A DNA stretch of 64,000 bases from Streptomyces sp. NBC_01788 (GTDB taxonomy: Bacteria > Actinomycetota > Actinomycetes > Streptomycetales > Streptomycetaceae): the NCBI RefSeq assembly GCF_035917575.1, contig NZ_CP109090.1:1860001-1924000 (forward strand), given 5' to 3'. Below are positions 54,513 through 63,128 of this stretch, piece after piece (the first letter of the stretch is position 1; the number at the start of each line of letters is the position of its first letter). Below the pieces are notes generated by a model, which saw nothing but the letters and a program-made list of their open reading frames with translations, did not search any database and had not been told where the DNA came from. The position numbers were made by a program, and so were the translations under genes.

Positions 54513-55346
54513 GTGCCGCGCATGCTCGACGTCAGTGACGCCGTACGCGCCGAGATCGGCGACGAAGAGGCCGACCGGCTGCTCGCCGGACAGAACGCCC
54601 CGGGCAGTTACGACTGCACCTCCTGCCGCACTCCCGGCGACTCCGAACTGGAGCGCACCAGTACCGTCCTGTTCGTCGGGGACGAGACCGCCGTCCTCGC
54701 CTTCGCCCACGCCACCTGCCTGCCCTCGCAGGTCGTCCAGGTCACCGAGGACCAGCTGCGGGGTGCGGTCCGCTCCATCCACTCGGACACGAACCCCTCC
54801 GGCAGGGTGCCGGAGCAGGCCCCGCCCCAGTGGTCCACGGCCCAGCAGGCCGCGCCCCAGATGGCGGTGCCGGAGCAGGCCGTGCTCGGGGTGACCAGCG
54901 GACTCGTCCTGATCACCGGGGAGTTGCACCCCGCCCTGGTCGTCGAGCCGACCGCGCCCATCGTGCGTCCGGGCTCGCTGGGCACCGGCGACGAGTTCCT
55001 AACGCTGCTCGTCGAGCAGGGCTACGTCCCGGTGACCGAACTCGCCGCCGTGCCGCCGGTGCTGCACGGCTGGTCGGTGCTGCTCGCCATGGGGCAACTG
55101 CACGCGGTCCTCCAGCCCCAGGCGGGCGGCGGCCAGCCGGTGGCCTGGTGGCAGGCTCACCAGCCGCTCCAGGTCACCGACGGCTGGCGGGCGGCCGCCA
55201 ACAAGCACCAGCAGGTGATCATGTTCGCCGCGCCGGTCGGGTCCATCGGCCGCCAGCCGCGGGAGGACCTGCTGCGGGACGCGCTGGACAAGGCCGCGGC
55301 GAGCGGGCGGCTGGTCGCGGCGACCCTGCCGCTCGCGGGGACCTAG
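54513..55346 (+). CDS. Hypothetical protein with a possible CxxC/HxxC zinc site
   Basis: 277 residues of unknown family. An N-terminal domain has YDCTSCRTPGD and FAHATCLPSQ, together a plausible zinc ligand set. A Gln/Pro-rich linker (PEQAPPQWSTAQQAAPQMAV) follows, and a C-terminal domain of about 150 residues (LHPALVVEPTAPIVRP, GWSVLLAMGQLHAVLQP) with no recognised fold. No signal peptide. GTG 54513 follows AGGGAGCCACCC; an ATG three codons later is possible. Its TAG stop lies within the CTAG of the MITE-like element. Confidence 0.75.
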   Translation: MPRMLDVSDAVRAEIGDEEADRLLAGQNAPGSYDCTSCRTPGDSELERTSTVLFVGDETAVLAFAHATCLPSQVVQVTEDQLRGAVRSIHSDTNPSGRVPEQAPPQWSTAQQAAPQMAVPEQAVLGVTSGLVLITGELHPALVVEPTAPIVRPGSLGTGDEFLTLLVEQGYVPVTELAAVPPVLHGWSVLLAMGQLHAVLQPQAGGGQPVAWWQAHQPLQVTDGWRAAANKHQQVIMFAAPVGSIGRQPREDLLRDALDKAAASGRLVAATLPLAGT

Positions 55347-55536
55347 GGCCTCTCGTTTGGATCAGGCCGGGCTCGCAGGGTCTGGCACCGCTCCCCCAAG
55401 CTCTTCGAGCAGGGGGCACCCCCAGCCGCGTTGTCGTCGGTTGGCAGGGCTCCGCCCTGCCGCCCTCCTCCGCCTTGCGATCCACGGCACCAGACCCCGC
55501 TCCCTGATCCGGCCTGATCCAAACGAAAGACCCTAG
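55343..55536. mobile_element. MITE-like element with 28-bp terminal inverted repeats
   Basis: 194 bp, bounded by CTAG at each side. Left end CTAGGGCCTCTCGTTTGGAT, right end (reverse complement) CTAGGGTCTTTCGTTTGGAT; over 28 bp they differ at only two positions. No coding capacity. Contains a G-run hairpin repeat and GGCAGGGC-TCC-GCCCTGCC. Shares both ends with the 72-bp element at 9464. CTAG is the YTAR-type target used by IS5-group transposases, so mobilisation by such an enzyme elsewhere in the genome is plausible (inference). Confidence 0.75.
55391..55424. repeat. G-run hairpin repeat nested in the MITE-like element
   Basis: CTCCCCCAAGCTCTTCGAGC followed by AGGGGGCACCCCCA: a shortened relative of the repeat in the ImuB-like gene, lacking its central CGGCTGCG. 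Confidence 0.65.
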
Positions 55537-55572
55537 CCGCATCCCTTCCGATTCGGGGTCGTTTGGAGATAC

Positions 55573-55986
55573 GTGCACGCATATGACGTTCCCCGCCGCC
55601 AGTCCTACCCGCCGATCCCTTCCCCGAGCTCTCGACTGCGCTCGGGCAGGGAGGTACCACCGGCGCGGGCGCCTCAGGATCATCACGGCGGCCTCTCGGC
55701 CACGCCGATCTACGACGCTCTCTACGCCGAGTTCGTCAAGTCCTACCGGACCCTGCCGGGCGACCGCAGTGGCGAGGAGGATCTGGGCTTCGTAGCGTTC
55801 GGGAACCTGCCGCACGACACGGGCTCCACCGTGTACGGCGCCTACAGCCTGGGGGCCTACGGCACCCGCCATGTCACGGGCCGGCAGCAGGCGCAGTGGC
55901 AGCGGGTCGGGACGATCGGCCGGCAGGACACCGGGATGCACCACGTCCCGGCGGCCCTGCCGCCCGCACGGCGCGGCGGAATCTGA
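55573..55986 (+). CDS. Hypothetical protein carrying an in-frame repeat
   Basis: 137 residues, no recognised family. N-terminus HAYDVPRRQSYPPIP, then SSRLRSGREVPPARAP, which is the translation of an inserted G-run hairpin repeat. Then the globular part PIYDALYAEFVKSYRTLPGD, EDLGFVAFGNLP and TGRQQAQWQRVGTIGR. GTG start at 55573 with TGGAGATAC upstream. It lies 36 bp after the MITE-like element and just before a large palindromic terminator. Confidence 0.6.
   Translation: MHAYDVPRRQSYPPIPSPSSRLRSGREVPPARAPQDHHGGLSATPIYDALYAEFVKSYRTLPGDRSGEEDLGFVAFGNLPHDTGSTVYGAYSLGAYGTRHVTGRQQAQWQRVGTIGRQDTGMHHVPAALPPARRGGI
55617..55661. repeat. G-run hairpin repeat inside the hypothetical gene
   Basis: CCCTTCCCCGAGCTCTCGAC then TGCGCTCGGGCAGGGAGGTA: about 80% identical by eye to the reverse complement of the repeat at 37531-37574. 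It keeps the reading frame open. Confidence 0.7.
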
Positions 55987-55992
55987 TCCGCC

Positions 55993-56038
55993 GACGGCGA
56001 AGGGGCGGCCCCTGTCCAGGGGCCGCCCCTTCGCCGTC
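55993..56038. terminator. Perfect 46-bp palindromic terminator before der
   Basis: Arms of 22 bp (GACGGCGAAGGGGCGGCCCC then TG, and its exact complement) around a 2-nt TC. Sits between the hypothetical gene and the convergent der gene, ending 4 bp before the der stop. Confidence 0.85.
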
Positions 56039-56042
56039 ACCG

Positions 56043-57527
56043 CTACTTCTTCTTCGCGCCGCGCTTCTCGCGCACCCGCACCGAGATGTGGATCGGCGTG
56101 CCCTCGAAGCCGAACTCCTCGCGCAGCCGTCGCTCGATGAACCGCCGGTAGCCCGCCTCGATGAACCCGGAGGCGAACAGCACGAACCGCGGCGGCTTGG
56201 TGCCGGCCTGGGTGCCGAACAGGATGCGCGGCTGCTTGCCGCCCCGGATCGGGTGCGGGTGGGCGGCGACCAGCTCGCCGAGGAAGGCGTTCAGACGGCC
56301 GGTCGGCACCCGGGTCTCCCAGCCGGCCAGCGCCGCCTCGATCGCCGGGACCAGCTTCTCCACGTGCCGCCCGGTCTGGGCCGAGACGTTGACACGCGGG
56401 GCCCACGCGATCTGCGCGAGTTCGGTCTCGATCTCCCGCTCCAGGTAGTAGCGGCGCTCCTCGTCGAGGGTGTCCCACTTGTTGTAGGCGATGACGAGCG
56501 CGCGGCCCGCCTCCACTGCCATGGTGATGATCCGCTGGTCCTGCACCGAGATGGACTCGGAGGCGTCGATCAGGATGACGGCGACCTCGGCCTTCTCGAC
56601 GGCGGCCGCGGTGCGCAGCGAGGCGTAGTAGTCGGCGCCCTGCTGGAGGTGGACACGCTTGCGGATGCCGGCGGTGTCGACGAACTTCCAGGTCTTCCCG
56701 CCCAGTTCGATCAGCTCGTCGACCGGGTCGCGGGTGGTGCCGGCCAGTTCGTTGACGACGACGCGCTCCTCGCCCGCCACCTTGTTCAGCAGCGAGGACT
56801 TGCCGACGTTCGGGCGGCCGATCAGGGCCACCCGGCGCGGGCCGCCGATGCCGCCCCCGCCGAACGTCTCGCGCGGCGCCTCGGGGAGCGCCTCCAGGAC
56901 GCGGTCCAGCATGTCGCCGGTGCCGCGGCCGTGCAGGGCCGAGACCGGGTGCGGCTCGCCGAGGCCGAGCGACCACAGGTACGTGGCGTCCGCCTCGCCG
57001 CTCTGGCCGTCGACCTTGTTGGCGCACAGCACGACCGGCTTGCCCGCCTTGCGCAGGAGCCGTACGACGGCCTCGTCGGTGTCGGTGGCGCCGACCTTGG
57101 CGTCGACGACGAACACCACGGCGTCGGCGGCCTCGATGGCGTACTCGGCCTGCGCGGCCACAGAGGCGTCGATGCCGAGGACGTCCTGCTCCCAGCCGCC
57201 GGTGTCGACGACCTTGAAGCGGCGGCCCGCCCACTCGGCCTCGTAGGTGACGCGGTCGCGGGTGACGCCCGGCTTGTCCTCGACGACCGCCTCGCGGCGG
57301 CCGATGATGCGGTTCACCAGAGTCGACTTGCCGACATTGGGGCGACCGACGACGGCGAGGACGGGCAGCGGGCCGTGTCCGGCGGCCTCGATGGCGCCCT
57401 CGACGTCCTCGACGTCGAAGCCCTCTACCGCGGCGAGCTCCATGAACTCCGCGTACTCGGCGTCGCCGAGCGCCCCGTGCTCGTACTCGTGCTCTGCCGA
57501 GCCGTCGGGCTGGATGTCGTCGTTCAT
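56043..57527 (-). CDS. der: Ribosome biogenesis GTPase Der
   Basis: 494 residues, a tandem GTPase for late 50S subunit assembly. Two G domains each with GRPNVGKS, at about residues 62 and 234; switch/DTxG motifs VVDTGGWEQ and FVDTAGIRK; NKxD sites LCANKVDGQ and IAYNKWDTL. The C-terminal KH-like domain ends [20 protein letters not shown]. An acidic N-terminal extension of about 55 residues is usual in actinobacteria. First gene after the convergent terminator; same strand as plsC and cmk. Confidence 0.97.
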   Translation of the reverse strand: MNDDIQPDGSAEHEYEHGALGDAEYAEFMELAAVEGFDVEDVEGAIEAAGHGPLPVLAVVGRPNVGKSTLVNRIIGRREAVVEDKPGVTRDRVTYEAEWAGRRFKVVDTGGWEQDVLGIDASVAAQAEYAIEAADAVVFVVDAKVGATDTDEAVVRLLRKAGKPVVLCANKVDGQSGEADATYLWSLGLGEPHPVSALHGRGTGDMLDRVLEALPEAPRETFGGGGIGGPRRVALIGRPNVGKSSLLNKVAGEERVVVNELAGTTRDPVDELIELGGKTWKFVDTAGIRKRVHLQQGADYYASLRTAAAVEKAEVAVILIDASESISVQDQRIITMAVEAGRALVIAYNKWDTLDEERRYYLEREIETELAQIAWAPRVNVSAQTGRHVEKLVPAIEAALAGWETRVPTGRLNAFLGELVAAHPHPIRGGKQPRILFGTQAGTKPPRFVLFASGFIEAGYRRFIERRLREEFGFEGTPIHISVRVREKRGAKKK

Positions 57528-57594
57528 GAAGTCCGTACCTCGTCGTTCATCGTGGTGATCGGTGAACCACCGCCGGTTCGCGGTGCTCCACTAC

Positions 57595-58275
57595 TCAAGT
57601 GTCGCCCTGGCGCCCGGTCAGGCGCCTGGCGTTTTCCAGGTGGTCGGTGAGCTGCTTCTGGATGCGCTCGGTGGCCTCGTCCAGGGCCCGGCGCGTACGC
57701 CGCCCGCCGTCGTCGCCCGCTTCGAACGGTTCGCCGAAGACTACGTCGACCCGGTGGCGCAGCGGAGGCAGCCCCTTTATCAACCGTCCGCGCTGCTCGG
57801 AACTTCCCAGCACGGCCACCGGGACGATCGGGGCGCCGCTGCGGACCGCGAAGTAGGCGAGCCCGGCCCGCAGCGAGGCGAAGTCGCCGTCACCCCGGGT
57901 GCCTTCGGGGAAGATCCCGAGGACGCCGCCCTGCTTCAGGACACCGAGCGCCCGTGTGATCGCCGAACGGTCCGCGGAGTGCCGGTCCACCTGGAGCTGG
58001 CCGATGCCGGTCAGGAACGAGCCGAGCGGGCCGACGAACGCCTCCTTCTTGATCAGGAAGTGCACCGGCCGGGGTGCCACGCCCATGACCATCGGGCCGT
58101 CGACGTTGTGCGCGTGGTTGACCGCGAGGATCACCGGGCCGGTGGCGGGCACCTTCCAGGCACCCAGCACGCGCGGGCGCCACAGCCCGTACATCAGCCC
58201 GACGCCGATGCGCCGGCCGACGTCGGCGCCGCGCTCCGACGGAGGGACCGCCGCGGGCTCCGGCGGACGGCTCAC
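57595..58275 (-). CDS. 1-acyl-glycerol-3-phosphate acyltransferase family protein
   Basis: 226 residues of the PlsC family. HX4D motif VNHAHNVDGP (acyl transfer) and FPEGTRGDGDF are both present. Expected to acylate lysophosphatidate at the membrane; some family members act on other lysolipids. The GTG at 58275 overlaps the cmk stop (GTGA); the frame running further upstream is within cmk. Cmk-PlsC pairing is common in actinobacteria. Confidence 0.93.
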   Translation of the reverse strand: MSRPPEPAAVPPSERGADVGRRIGVGLMYGLWRPRVLGAWKVPATGPVILAVNHAHNVDGPMVMGVAPRPVHFLIKKEAFVGPLGSFLTGIGQLQVDRHSADRSAITRALGVLKQGGVLGIFPEGTRGDGDFASLRAGLAYFAVRSGAPIVPVAVLGSSEQRGRLIKGLPPLRHRVDVVFGEPFEAGDDGGRRTRRALDEATERIQKQLTDHLENARRLTGRQGDT

Positions 58276-58967
58276 TTCGCCGCCCGCTTCTCCTCGACGA
58301 GGGTGACCACGCACTCGACGACCTGCGCCAGCGTCAGCTCGGTGGTGTCCACCTCGACCGCGTCATCGGCCTTGGCCAGCGGGGAGGTCTTGCGGCTGGA
58401 GTCGGCCGCGTCCCGCTTGACCAGGGCCTCGCGGGTGGCGTGGACGTCGACGCCCTTGAGCTCACCGCTGCGCCGGGCGGCGCGGGCCTCGGGGGAGGCG
58501 GTGAGGAAGATCTTCAGGTCGGCGTCGGGCAGCACGGTGGTGCCGATGTCGCGGCCCTCGACGACGATCCCCGTCTCGGCGGACGTGGCCAGCGAGCGCT
58601 GGAGCTCGGTGATCCGGGTCCGCACCTCCGGTACGGCGCTGACCGCGCTGACCTTGGAGGTGACGTCCTGGGTGCGGATCGGACCGGCCACGTCCACGCC
58701 GTCGACGGTGATCGTCGGGTGGGCGGGGTCGGTGCCGGAGACGATCTCGGGCTTGCCGGCCACCGCGGCGATCGCGGTGGGGTCTTCTATGTCGATCCCG
58801 TTGGTCACCATCCACCAGGTGATCGCCCGGTACTGGGCGCCGGTGTCCAGGTAGCTCAGGCCGAGCTGCGTGGCCACGGCCTTCGATGTGCTCGACTTGC
58901 CCGTGCCGGAGGGGCCGTCGATGGCAACGATCACGGGCAGGGCGGTCCGGGCGGCGCCGATTTCCAC
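58272..58967 (-). CDS. cmk: Cytidylate kinase
   Basis: 231 residues; phosphorylates CMP/dCMP with ATP. P-loop DGPSGTGKSSTSK at residues 17-29, substrate segment SYLDTGAQYRAITWWM, LID-like region LKIFLTASPEARAARR and an Arg in RRSGELKG. GTG start at 58967 with GGAAGGTGCC upstream. Next gene (plsC) overlaps by 4 bp. Confidence 0.96.
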   Translation of the reverse strand: MEIGAARTALPVIVAIDGPSGTGKSSTSKAVATQLGLSYLDTGAQYRAITWWMVTNGIDIEDPTAIAAVAGKPEIVSGTDPAHPTITVDGVDVAGPIRTQDVTSKVSAVSAVPEVRTRITELQRSLATSAETGIVVEGRDIGTTVLPDADLKIFLTASPEARAARRSGELKGVDVHATREALVKRDAADSSRKTSPLAKADDAVEVDTTELTLAQVVECVVTLVEEKRAAK

Positions 58968-59056
58968 AGCGGGGCACCTTCCTGGTGAAGGGTGGTGGGT
59001 GGTGTGCGGGACGCGAGGGCGCCCCGCACAAGGTTACTGGCTTCCCGGACGCCCTC

Positions 59057-60142
59057 TTACTGGCGGATGGACCAGCCCCGCTCCCTCAGGGCCGAGGTGA
59101 GGACCGGTGCCGCCTTCGGCTCGACCATGAGCTGCACCAGACCGGCCTGCTGCCCGGTGGCGTGCTCGATGCGCACATCCTCGATGTTGACCCCGGCCAG
59201 CCCCGCGTCCGCGAAGATGCGGGCCAGCTGCCCGGGCTGGTCGTCGATGAGGACCGCGACGACCTCGTACACCCGCGGCGCGGACCCGTGCTTGCCGGGG
59301 ACCCGGACCTGGCCGGCGTTGCCCCGCCGCAGCACGTCCTCGATACCGGTGGCGCCCTCGCGGCGCTTGGCCTCGTCGGAGGACTGGAGGGCGCGCAGGG
59401 CCTGCACGGCCTCCTCCAGGTCGACGGAGATGTCGGAGAGCAGGTCGGCGACCGGTCCCGGGTTGGCGGAGAGGATGTCGATCCACATCCGCGGGTCGGA
59501 GGCCGCGATCCGGGTCACGTCCCTGATGCCCTGCCCGCACAGCCGTACTGCCGCCTCCTCCGCGTTCTTCAGGCGCGCGGCGACCAGGCTGGAGACCAGG
59601 TGGGGCATGTGGGAGACGAGCGCCACGGCACGGTCGTGGGCGTCGGCGTCCATGACGACCGGGACCGCCCGGCAGTGCGAGACGAGCTCCAGGGCGAGGT
59701 TGAGGACCTCGGTGTCGGTGTCCCGGGTGGGGGTGAGCACCCAGGGGCGGCCCTCGAAGAGGTCGGCGGTCGCCGCCAGCGGACCCGACTTCTCGCGGCC
59801 CGACATGGGGTGCGTGCCGATGTAGCCGGACAGGTCCAGGCCCATCGACTCCAGCTCGCGGCGCGGGCCGCCCTTGACGCTGGCCACGTCCAGGTAGCCG
59901 CGGGCCGCGCCCCGGCGCATGGCGCCCGCGAGCACTCCCGCCACGTGCGCGGGCGGCGCGGCGACCACGGCGAGGTCGACCGGGCCGTCGGGGGCCGCGT
60001 CCGTGCCCGCGCCGAGCGCCGCCGCCGTGCGGGCCTGCTCCGGATCGTGGTCGACGAGGTGCACGACCACCCCGCGCCGGGCGAGGGCCAGGGCGGCGGA
60101 GGTGCCGATCAGCCCGGTGCCGATGACGAGTGCGTTTCTCAC
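59057..60142 (-). CDS. tyrA: Prephenate dehydrogenase with C-terminal ACT domain
   Basis: 361 residues. Converts prephenate to 4-hydroxyphenylpyruvate for tyrosine, NAD(P)-linked. Rossmann start ALVIGTGLIGTSAALAL, the conserved IGTHPMSGREKSGPLAA (catalytic His) and HDRAVALVSHMPHLVSS, then an ACT-type regulatory domain (VAVLIDDQPGQLARIF...) consistent with allosteric control by tyrosine. GTG start overlaps the aroH stop (GTGA), so the two successive steps from chorismate are co-translated. Confidence 0.95.
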   Translation of the reverse strand: MRNALVIGTGLIGTSAALALARRGVVVHLVDHDPEQARTAAALGAGTDAAPDGPVDLAVVAAPPAHVAGVLAGAMRRGAARGYLDVASVKGGPRRELESMGLDLSGYIGTHPMSGREKSGPLAATADLFEGRPWVLTPTRDTDTEVLNLALELVSHCRAVPVVMDADAHDRAVALVSHMPHLVSSLVAARLKNAEEAAVRLCGQGIRDVTRIAASDPRMWIDILSANPGPVADLLSDISVDLEEAVQALRALQSSDEAKRREGATGIEDVLRRGNAGQVRVPGKHGSAPRVYEVVAVLIDDQPGQLARIFADAGLAGVNIEDVRIEHATGQQAGLVQLMVEPKAAPVLTSALRERGWSIRQ

Positions 60143-60501
60143 TGGGCGATGTCCTTGCGCAGGGCGGCCGCGGCGCCGAGGTAGACGTGCGCGATCTCGG
60201 CGCGCGGCCGGTCGGACTCGATGTGCGCGAGGACGCGGACCACGCGGGGCATGGCTCCCGCGATGTCCAGTTCCTGGGCGCAGATCAGCGGTACGTCGAC
60301 GATGCCGAGCTTGCGGGCCGCGGCGGCCGGGAAGTCGCTGTGCAGGTCGGGGGTGGCCGTGAACCAGATGCTGATCAGGTCGTCGACGCTCAGGCCGTTC
60401 CGCTCCAGGACGGCGGTGAGCAGCGCCCCCACCTGCTCGTCCATGTGGCCGGCCTCGTCCCGTTCGAGTTGGACGGCTCCCCGGACCGCTCGTACCGCCA
60501 C
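60139..60501 (-). CDS. aroH: Chorismate mutase, AroH class
   Basis: 120 residues, trimeric AroH-type enzyme for chorismate to prephenate. Typical start AVRAVRGAVQLERDEAGHM, then LISIWFTATPDLHSDFPA and the C-terminal RVLAHIESDRPRAEIAHVYL. GTG 60501 with AAGGAGCAGCGCC upstream is preferred over the in-frame ATG at 60540, which adds 13 non-conserved residues. Upstream partner of tyrA. Confidence 0.95.
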   Translation of the reverse strand: MAVRAVRGAVQLERDEAGHMDEQVGALLTAVLERNGLSVDDLISIWFTATPDLHSDFPAAAARKLGIVDVPLICAQELDIAGAMPRVVRVLAHIESDRPRAEIAHVYLGAAAALRKDIAQ

Positions 60502-60720
60502 GGCGCTGCTCCTTGCTGAGGTGAATCGGGTCTCGGGCATCCAGCCTAGTCAGACCGCGTGGGACGGGTGGGCGGCGCCCGCCCGCTGAGACAACAAGTG
60601 AAACGGGTGGTTTATCGCGTACTGCCCCGATTTGCTTCGACTTCATGGTGTTCGATGCGAAAATGCTGCTGCTCCGCTCGGAGCTCTTCCCCTCCCCCGG
60701 AACCCCCGGAGTGATGAAAC

Positions 60721-61224
60721 ATGACCCAGGGCTCTACGCGGCGCACGGTGCTCGCCACGAGTGCGGCGGCGCTCGTGGCGGCGGGCTGCGGCAAGACCGG
60801 CAGCAGCAACTCGGAGGCGTCACCCGCCTCCGAGGCCACCTCTCCCCCGGAGACGGCCTCCCCCACGGGGGCGTCGCCCACCTCGGAGACGTCCCACCCG
60901 GCGGCGACCTCCCCGGCCACGGAGGGGACCGCCGCCGGGCGTGAGTTGACGAGCACGGCCGACATCCCGGTGGGCGGGGGCAAGGTCTTCGCGCAGCAGA
61001 AGGTCGTGGTCACCCAGCCGGAGAAGGGCGAGTTCAAGGCCTTCTCGGCGATCTGCACCCACCAGGGCTGCACGGTGAACAGGGTGGCCGACGGCACCAT
61101 CGACTGCCCCTGCCACGGCAGCAGGTTCCGCGTCACCGACGGCTCGGTGGCCCACGGCCCGGCCGTCAGGCCGCTCCCCGTCAAGCAGATCAAGATCGAG
61201 GGAAACTCCGTCCGCCTGCTGTGA
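60721..61224 (+). CDS. Rieske [2Fe-2S] lipoprotein
   Basis: 167 residues. Tat-like signal with twin Arg ([19 protein letters not shown]); the Cys after VAAG fits a lipobox. A Ser/Thr/Pro/Glu-rich linker of about 45 residues leads to the Rieske domain with CTHQGC and CPCHGSRF ligands. An exported electron carrier, most likely of a small oxidoreductase system; no partner dehydrogenase is nearby. ATG at 60721. Confidence 0.92.
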   Translation: MTQGSTRRTVLATSAAALVAAGCGKTGSSNSEASPASEATSPPETASPTGASPTSETSHPAATSPATEGTAAGRELTSTADIPVGGGKVFAQQKVVVTQPEKGEFKAFSAICTHQGCTVNRVADGTIDCPCHGSRFRVTDGSVAHGPAVRPLPVKQIKIEGNSVRLL

Positions 61225-61279
61225 GGATCCGCGCCGCGGGGGCGTGATCACCGCGCCCGCTCCCCGTGGAGCCCGATCA

Positions 61280-61323
61280 CCGACGCGTGGCGGACTCTCT
61301 GCGCCGTGTCCGCCACGCGTCGG
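61280..61323. terminator. Perfect 16-bp hairpin between the Rieske gene and rluB
   Basis: CCGACGCGTGGCGGAC / GTCCGCCACGCGTCGG around a 12-nt loop, in the convergent gap. Confidence 0.8.
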
Positions 61324-61392
61324 CCTGCCGGGGAGACGGCTGAGCCGTTCGGGGCCCGGAGGGCCCGGACGGCTCGGACGTCCTGACGAGGT

Positions 61393-62454
61393 CTAGAGGT
61401 CGACCTCGTTCATCAGCATGCCGACCTCCGTGTTCGACAGGCGGCGCAGCCAGCCGGACTTCTGGTCGCCCAGGGTGATGGGTCCGAAGCCGGTGCGGAC
61501 CAGCTTGTCGACCGGGAAACCCGCCTCCGCGAGCATGCGGCGGACGATGTGCTTGCGGCCCTCGTGAAGGGTGACCTCCACGAGGTAGTTCTTGCCGGTC
61601 TGCTCGACCACCCGGAAGTGGTCCGCGCGCGCGTAGCCGTCCTCCAGCTGGATGCCGTCCTTGAGCTGCTTGCCCAGGTCCCGCGGGATGGGGCCGACGA
61701 TGTGCGCGAGATAGGTCTTGCGCACGCCGTACTTCGGGTGGGTCAGCCGGTGCGCCAGCTCGCCGTGGTTGGTGAGCAGGATCACGCCCTCGGTCTCGGT
61801 GTCGAGCCGGCCCACGTGGAAGAGGCGCGTCTCGCGGTTGGTGACGTAGTCACCGAGGCACTGGCGGCCCTCCGGGTCCTCCATGGTGGAGACCACACCG
61901 GCGGGCTTGTTCAGCGAGAAGAACTGGTACGACTGCGTGGCCACGGTCAGCCCGTCGACCTTGACCTCGTCCTTCTCCGGGTCGACCCGGCGGCCCTGCT
62001 CCAGGACGATCTCGCCGTTGACCTCGACCCGGGCCTGCTCGATCAGCTCCTCGCAGGCGCGCCGCGAACCGTACCCCGCGCGGGCGAGCACCTTCTGCAG
62101 CCGCTCGCCCTCCTGCTCGGCGCCCGGGAAGGTCTTCGGCAGCTTGACGTCCTTCTTGCCGGCGTACCGGTCGCGGTTGCGCTCCTCCATCCGCGTCTCG
62201 TACTCGCGGGAGCGGGCCGGAGCCGTACGGCCGCCCTGCTGGGGCTGCTTGGGGCCGCCCTTGACCCCGCCGCGCGCGGATCCGCCGCGCCCTGCCTTCG
62301 GGCCGTCCTTCGTCGCGCCGGGGCCGACGTCGTAGCGGCGCTCCTCGGGTCGGGGCTTGCGGGGGCGGCCCTGCCCCTGCCGCTCGTCCCTGTTGTCGCC
62401 GGCACCGCGGTGGTTGCCGCGCCCGCCGTTCCTGCCGCTGCCGCTGCTTCGCAT
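61393..62454 (-). CDS. rluB: Pseudouridine synthase RluB (23S rRNA)
   Basis: 353 residues. An Arg/Gly-rich disordered N-terminal extension of about 90 residues precedes an S4 RNA-binding domain (EGERLQKVLARAGYGSRRAC) and the catalytic core with Asp in VGRLDTETEGVILLTN and the C-terminal KHIVRRMLAEAGFPVDKLVR. Modifies U in 23S rRNA helix 90 in E. coli homologues. ATG at 62454 shares its A with the scpB stop, so translation is coupled. Confidence 0.93.
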   Translation of the reverse strand: MRSSGSGRNGGRGNHRGAGDNRDERQGQGRPRKPRPEERRYDVGPGATKDGPKAGRGGSARGGVKGGPKQPQQGGRTAPARSREYETRMEERNRDRYAGKKDVKLPKTFPGAEQEGERLQKVLARAGYGSRRACEELIEQARVEVNGEIVLEQGRRVDPEKDEVKVDGLTVATQSYQFFSLNKPAGVVSTMEDPEGRQCLGDYVTNRETRLFHVGRLDTETEGVILLTNHGELAHRLTHPKYGVRKTYLAHIVGPIPRDLGKQLKDGIQLEDGYARADHFRVVEQTGKNYLVEVTLHEGRKHIVRRMLAEAGFPVDKLVRTGFGPITLGDQKSGWLRRLSNTEVGMLMNEVDL

Positions 62455-63128
62455 CAAAGTTCCGTCGTCGTCTTCGTCGTGTGGTCGCCGTCTGCGCCCG
62501 GCGCGTCATCGGGAGCGTCCGGGTCGAACGACGGTACGCCCTCCTGGGTCTCGGCCTCGATCGCCTCCGCCTCCGGGAGGAAGGGCGCGAGCTCCGGGAG
62601 TTCGTCCAGACCGCGCAGGCCCATCCGCTCCAGGAAGTAGTTCGTCGTCCTGTACAGGATCGCACCTGTTTCGGGTTCCGCGCCCGCCTCCCCGACCAGA
62701 CCGCGCTGGAGCAGGGTCCGCATGACGCCGTCGCAGTTGACTCCGCGGACGGCCGAGACCCGGCTGCGGCTGACCGGCTGGCGGTAGGCGACCACGGCGA
62801 GGGTCTCCAGGGCGGCCTGGGTGAGCCGGGCCTGTTGGCCGTCCAGGACGAAGCCCTCGACGGCGGCCGCGTACTCGGGGCGGGTGTAGAAACGCCAGCC
62901 GCCGGCGATCAGCCGCAGCTCGAAGCCGCGCCCCTGGACGGTGTACTCGTCGGCCAGTTCGCGCAACGCGTCCGCGATCTGCCGGCGGGGCCGCTGGAGG
63001 ATCTTCGCCAGGTGCTCCTCGGTCGCGGGCTCGTCCACGACCATGAGGACGGCCTCCAGGGCGGGCTTCAGGTCGAGGCCGGCGACGGTGGACGGGCCCG
63101 CGGACGGTTCGGTGGTCTCCTCGCTCAC
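62454..63128 (-). CDS. scpB: Segregation and condensation protein B
   Basis: 224 residues, kleisin-associated winged-helix protein that with ScpA and SMC compacts the chromosome. Two winged helices are visible (LEAVLMVVDEPATEEHLAKI; LTQAALETLAVVAYRQPVSR ending TTNYFLERMGLRGLDELPEL). GTG start overlaps the scpA stop (GTGA). A Glu/Asp-rich tail of about 35 residues. Confidence 0.95.
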   Translation of the reverse strand: MSEETTEPSAGPSTVAGLDLKPALEAVLMVVDEPATEEHLAKILQRPRRQIADALRELADEYTVQGRGFELRLIAGGWRFYTRPEYAAAVEGFVLDGQQARLTQAALETLAVVAYRQPVSRSRVSAVRGVNCDGVMRTLLQRGLVGEAGAEPETGAILYRTTNYFLERMGLRGLDELPELAPFLPEAEAIEAETQEGVPSFDPDAPDDAPGADGDHTTKTTTEL

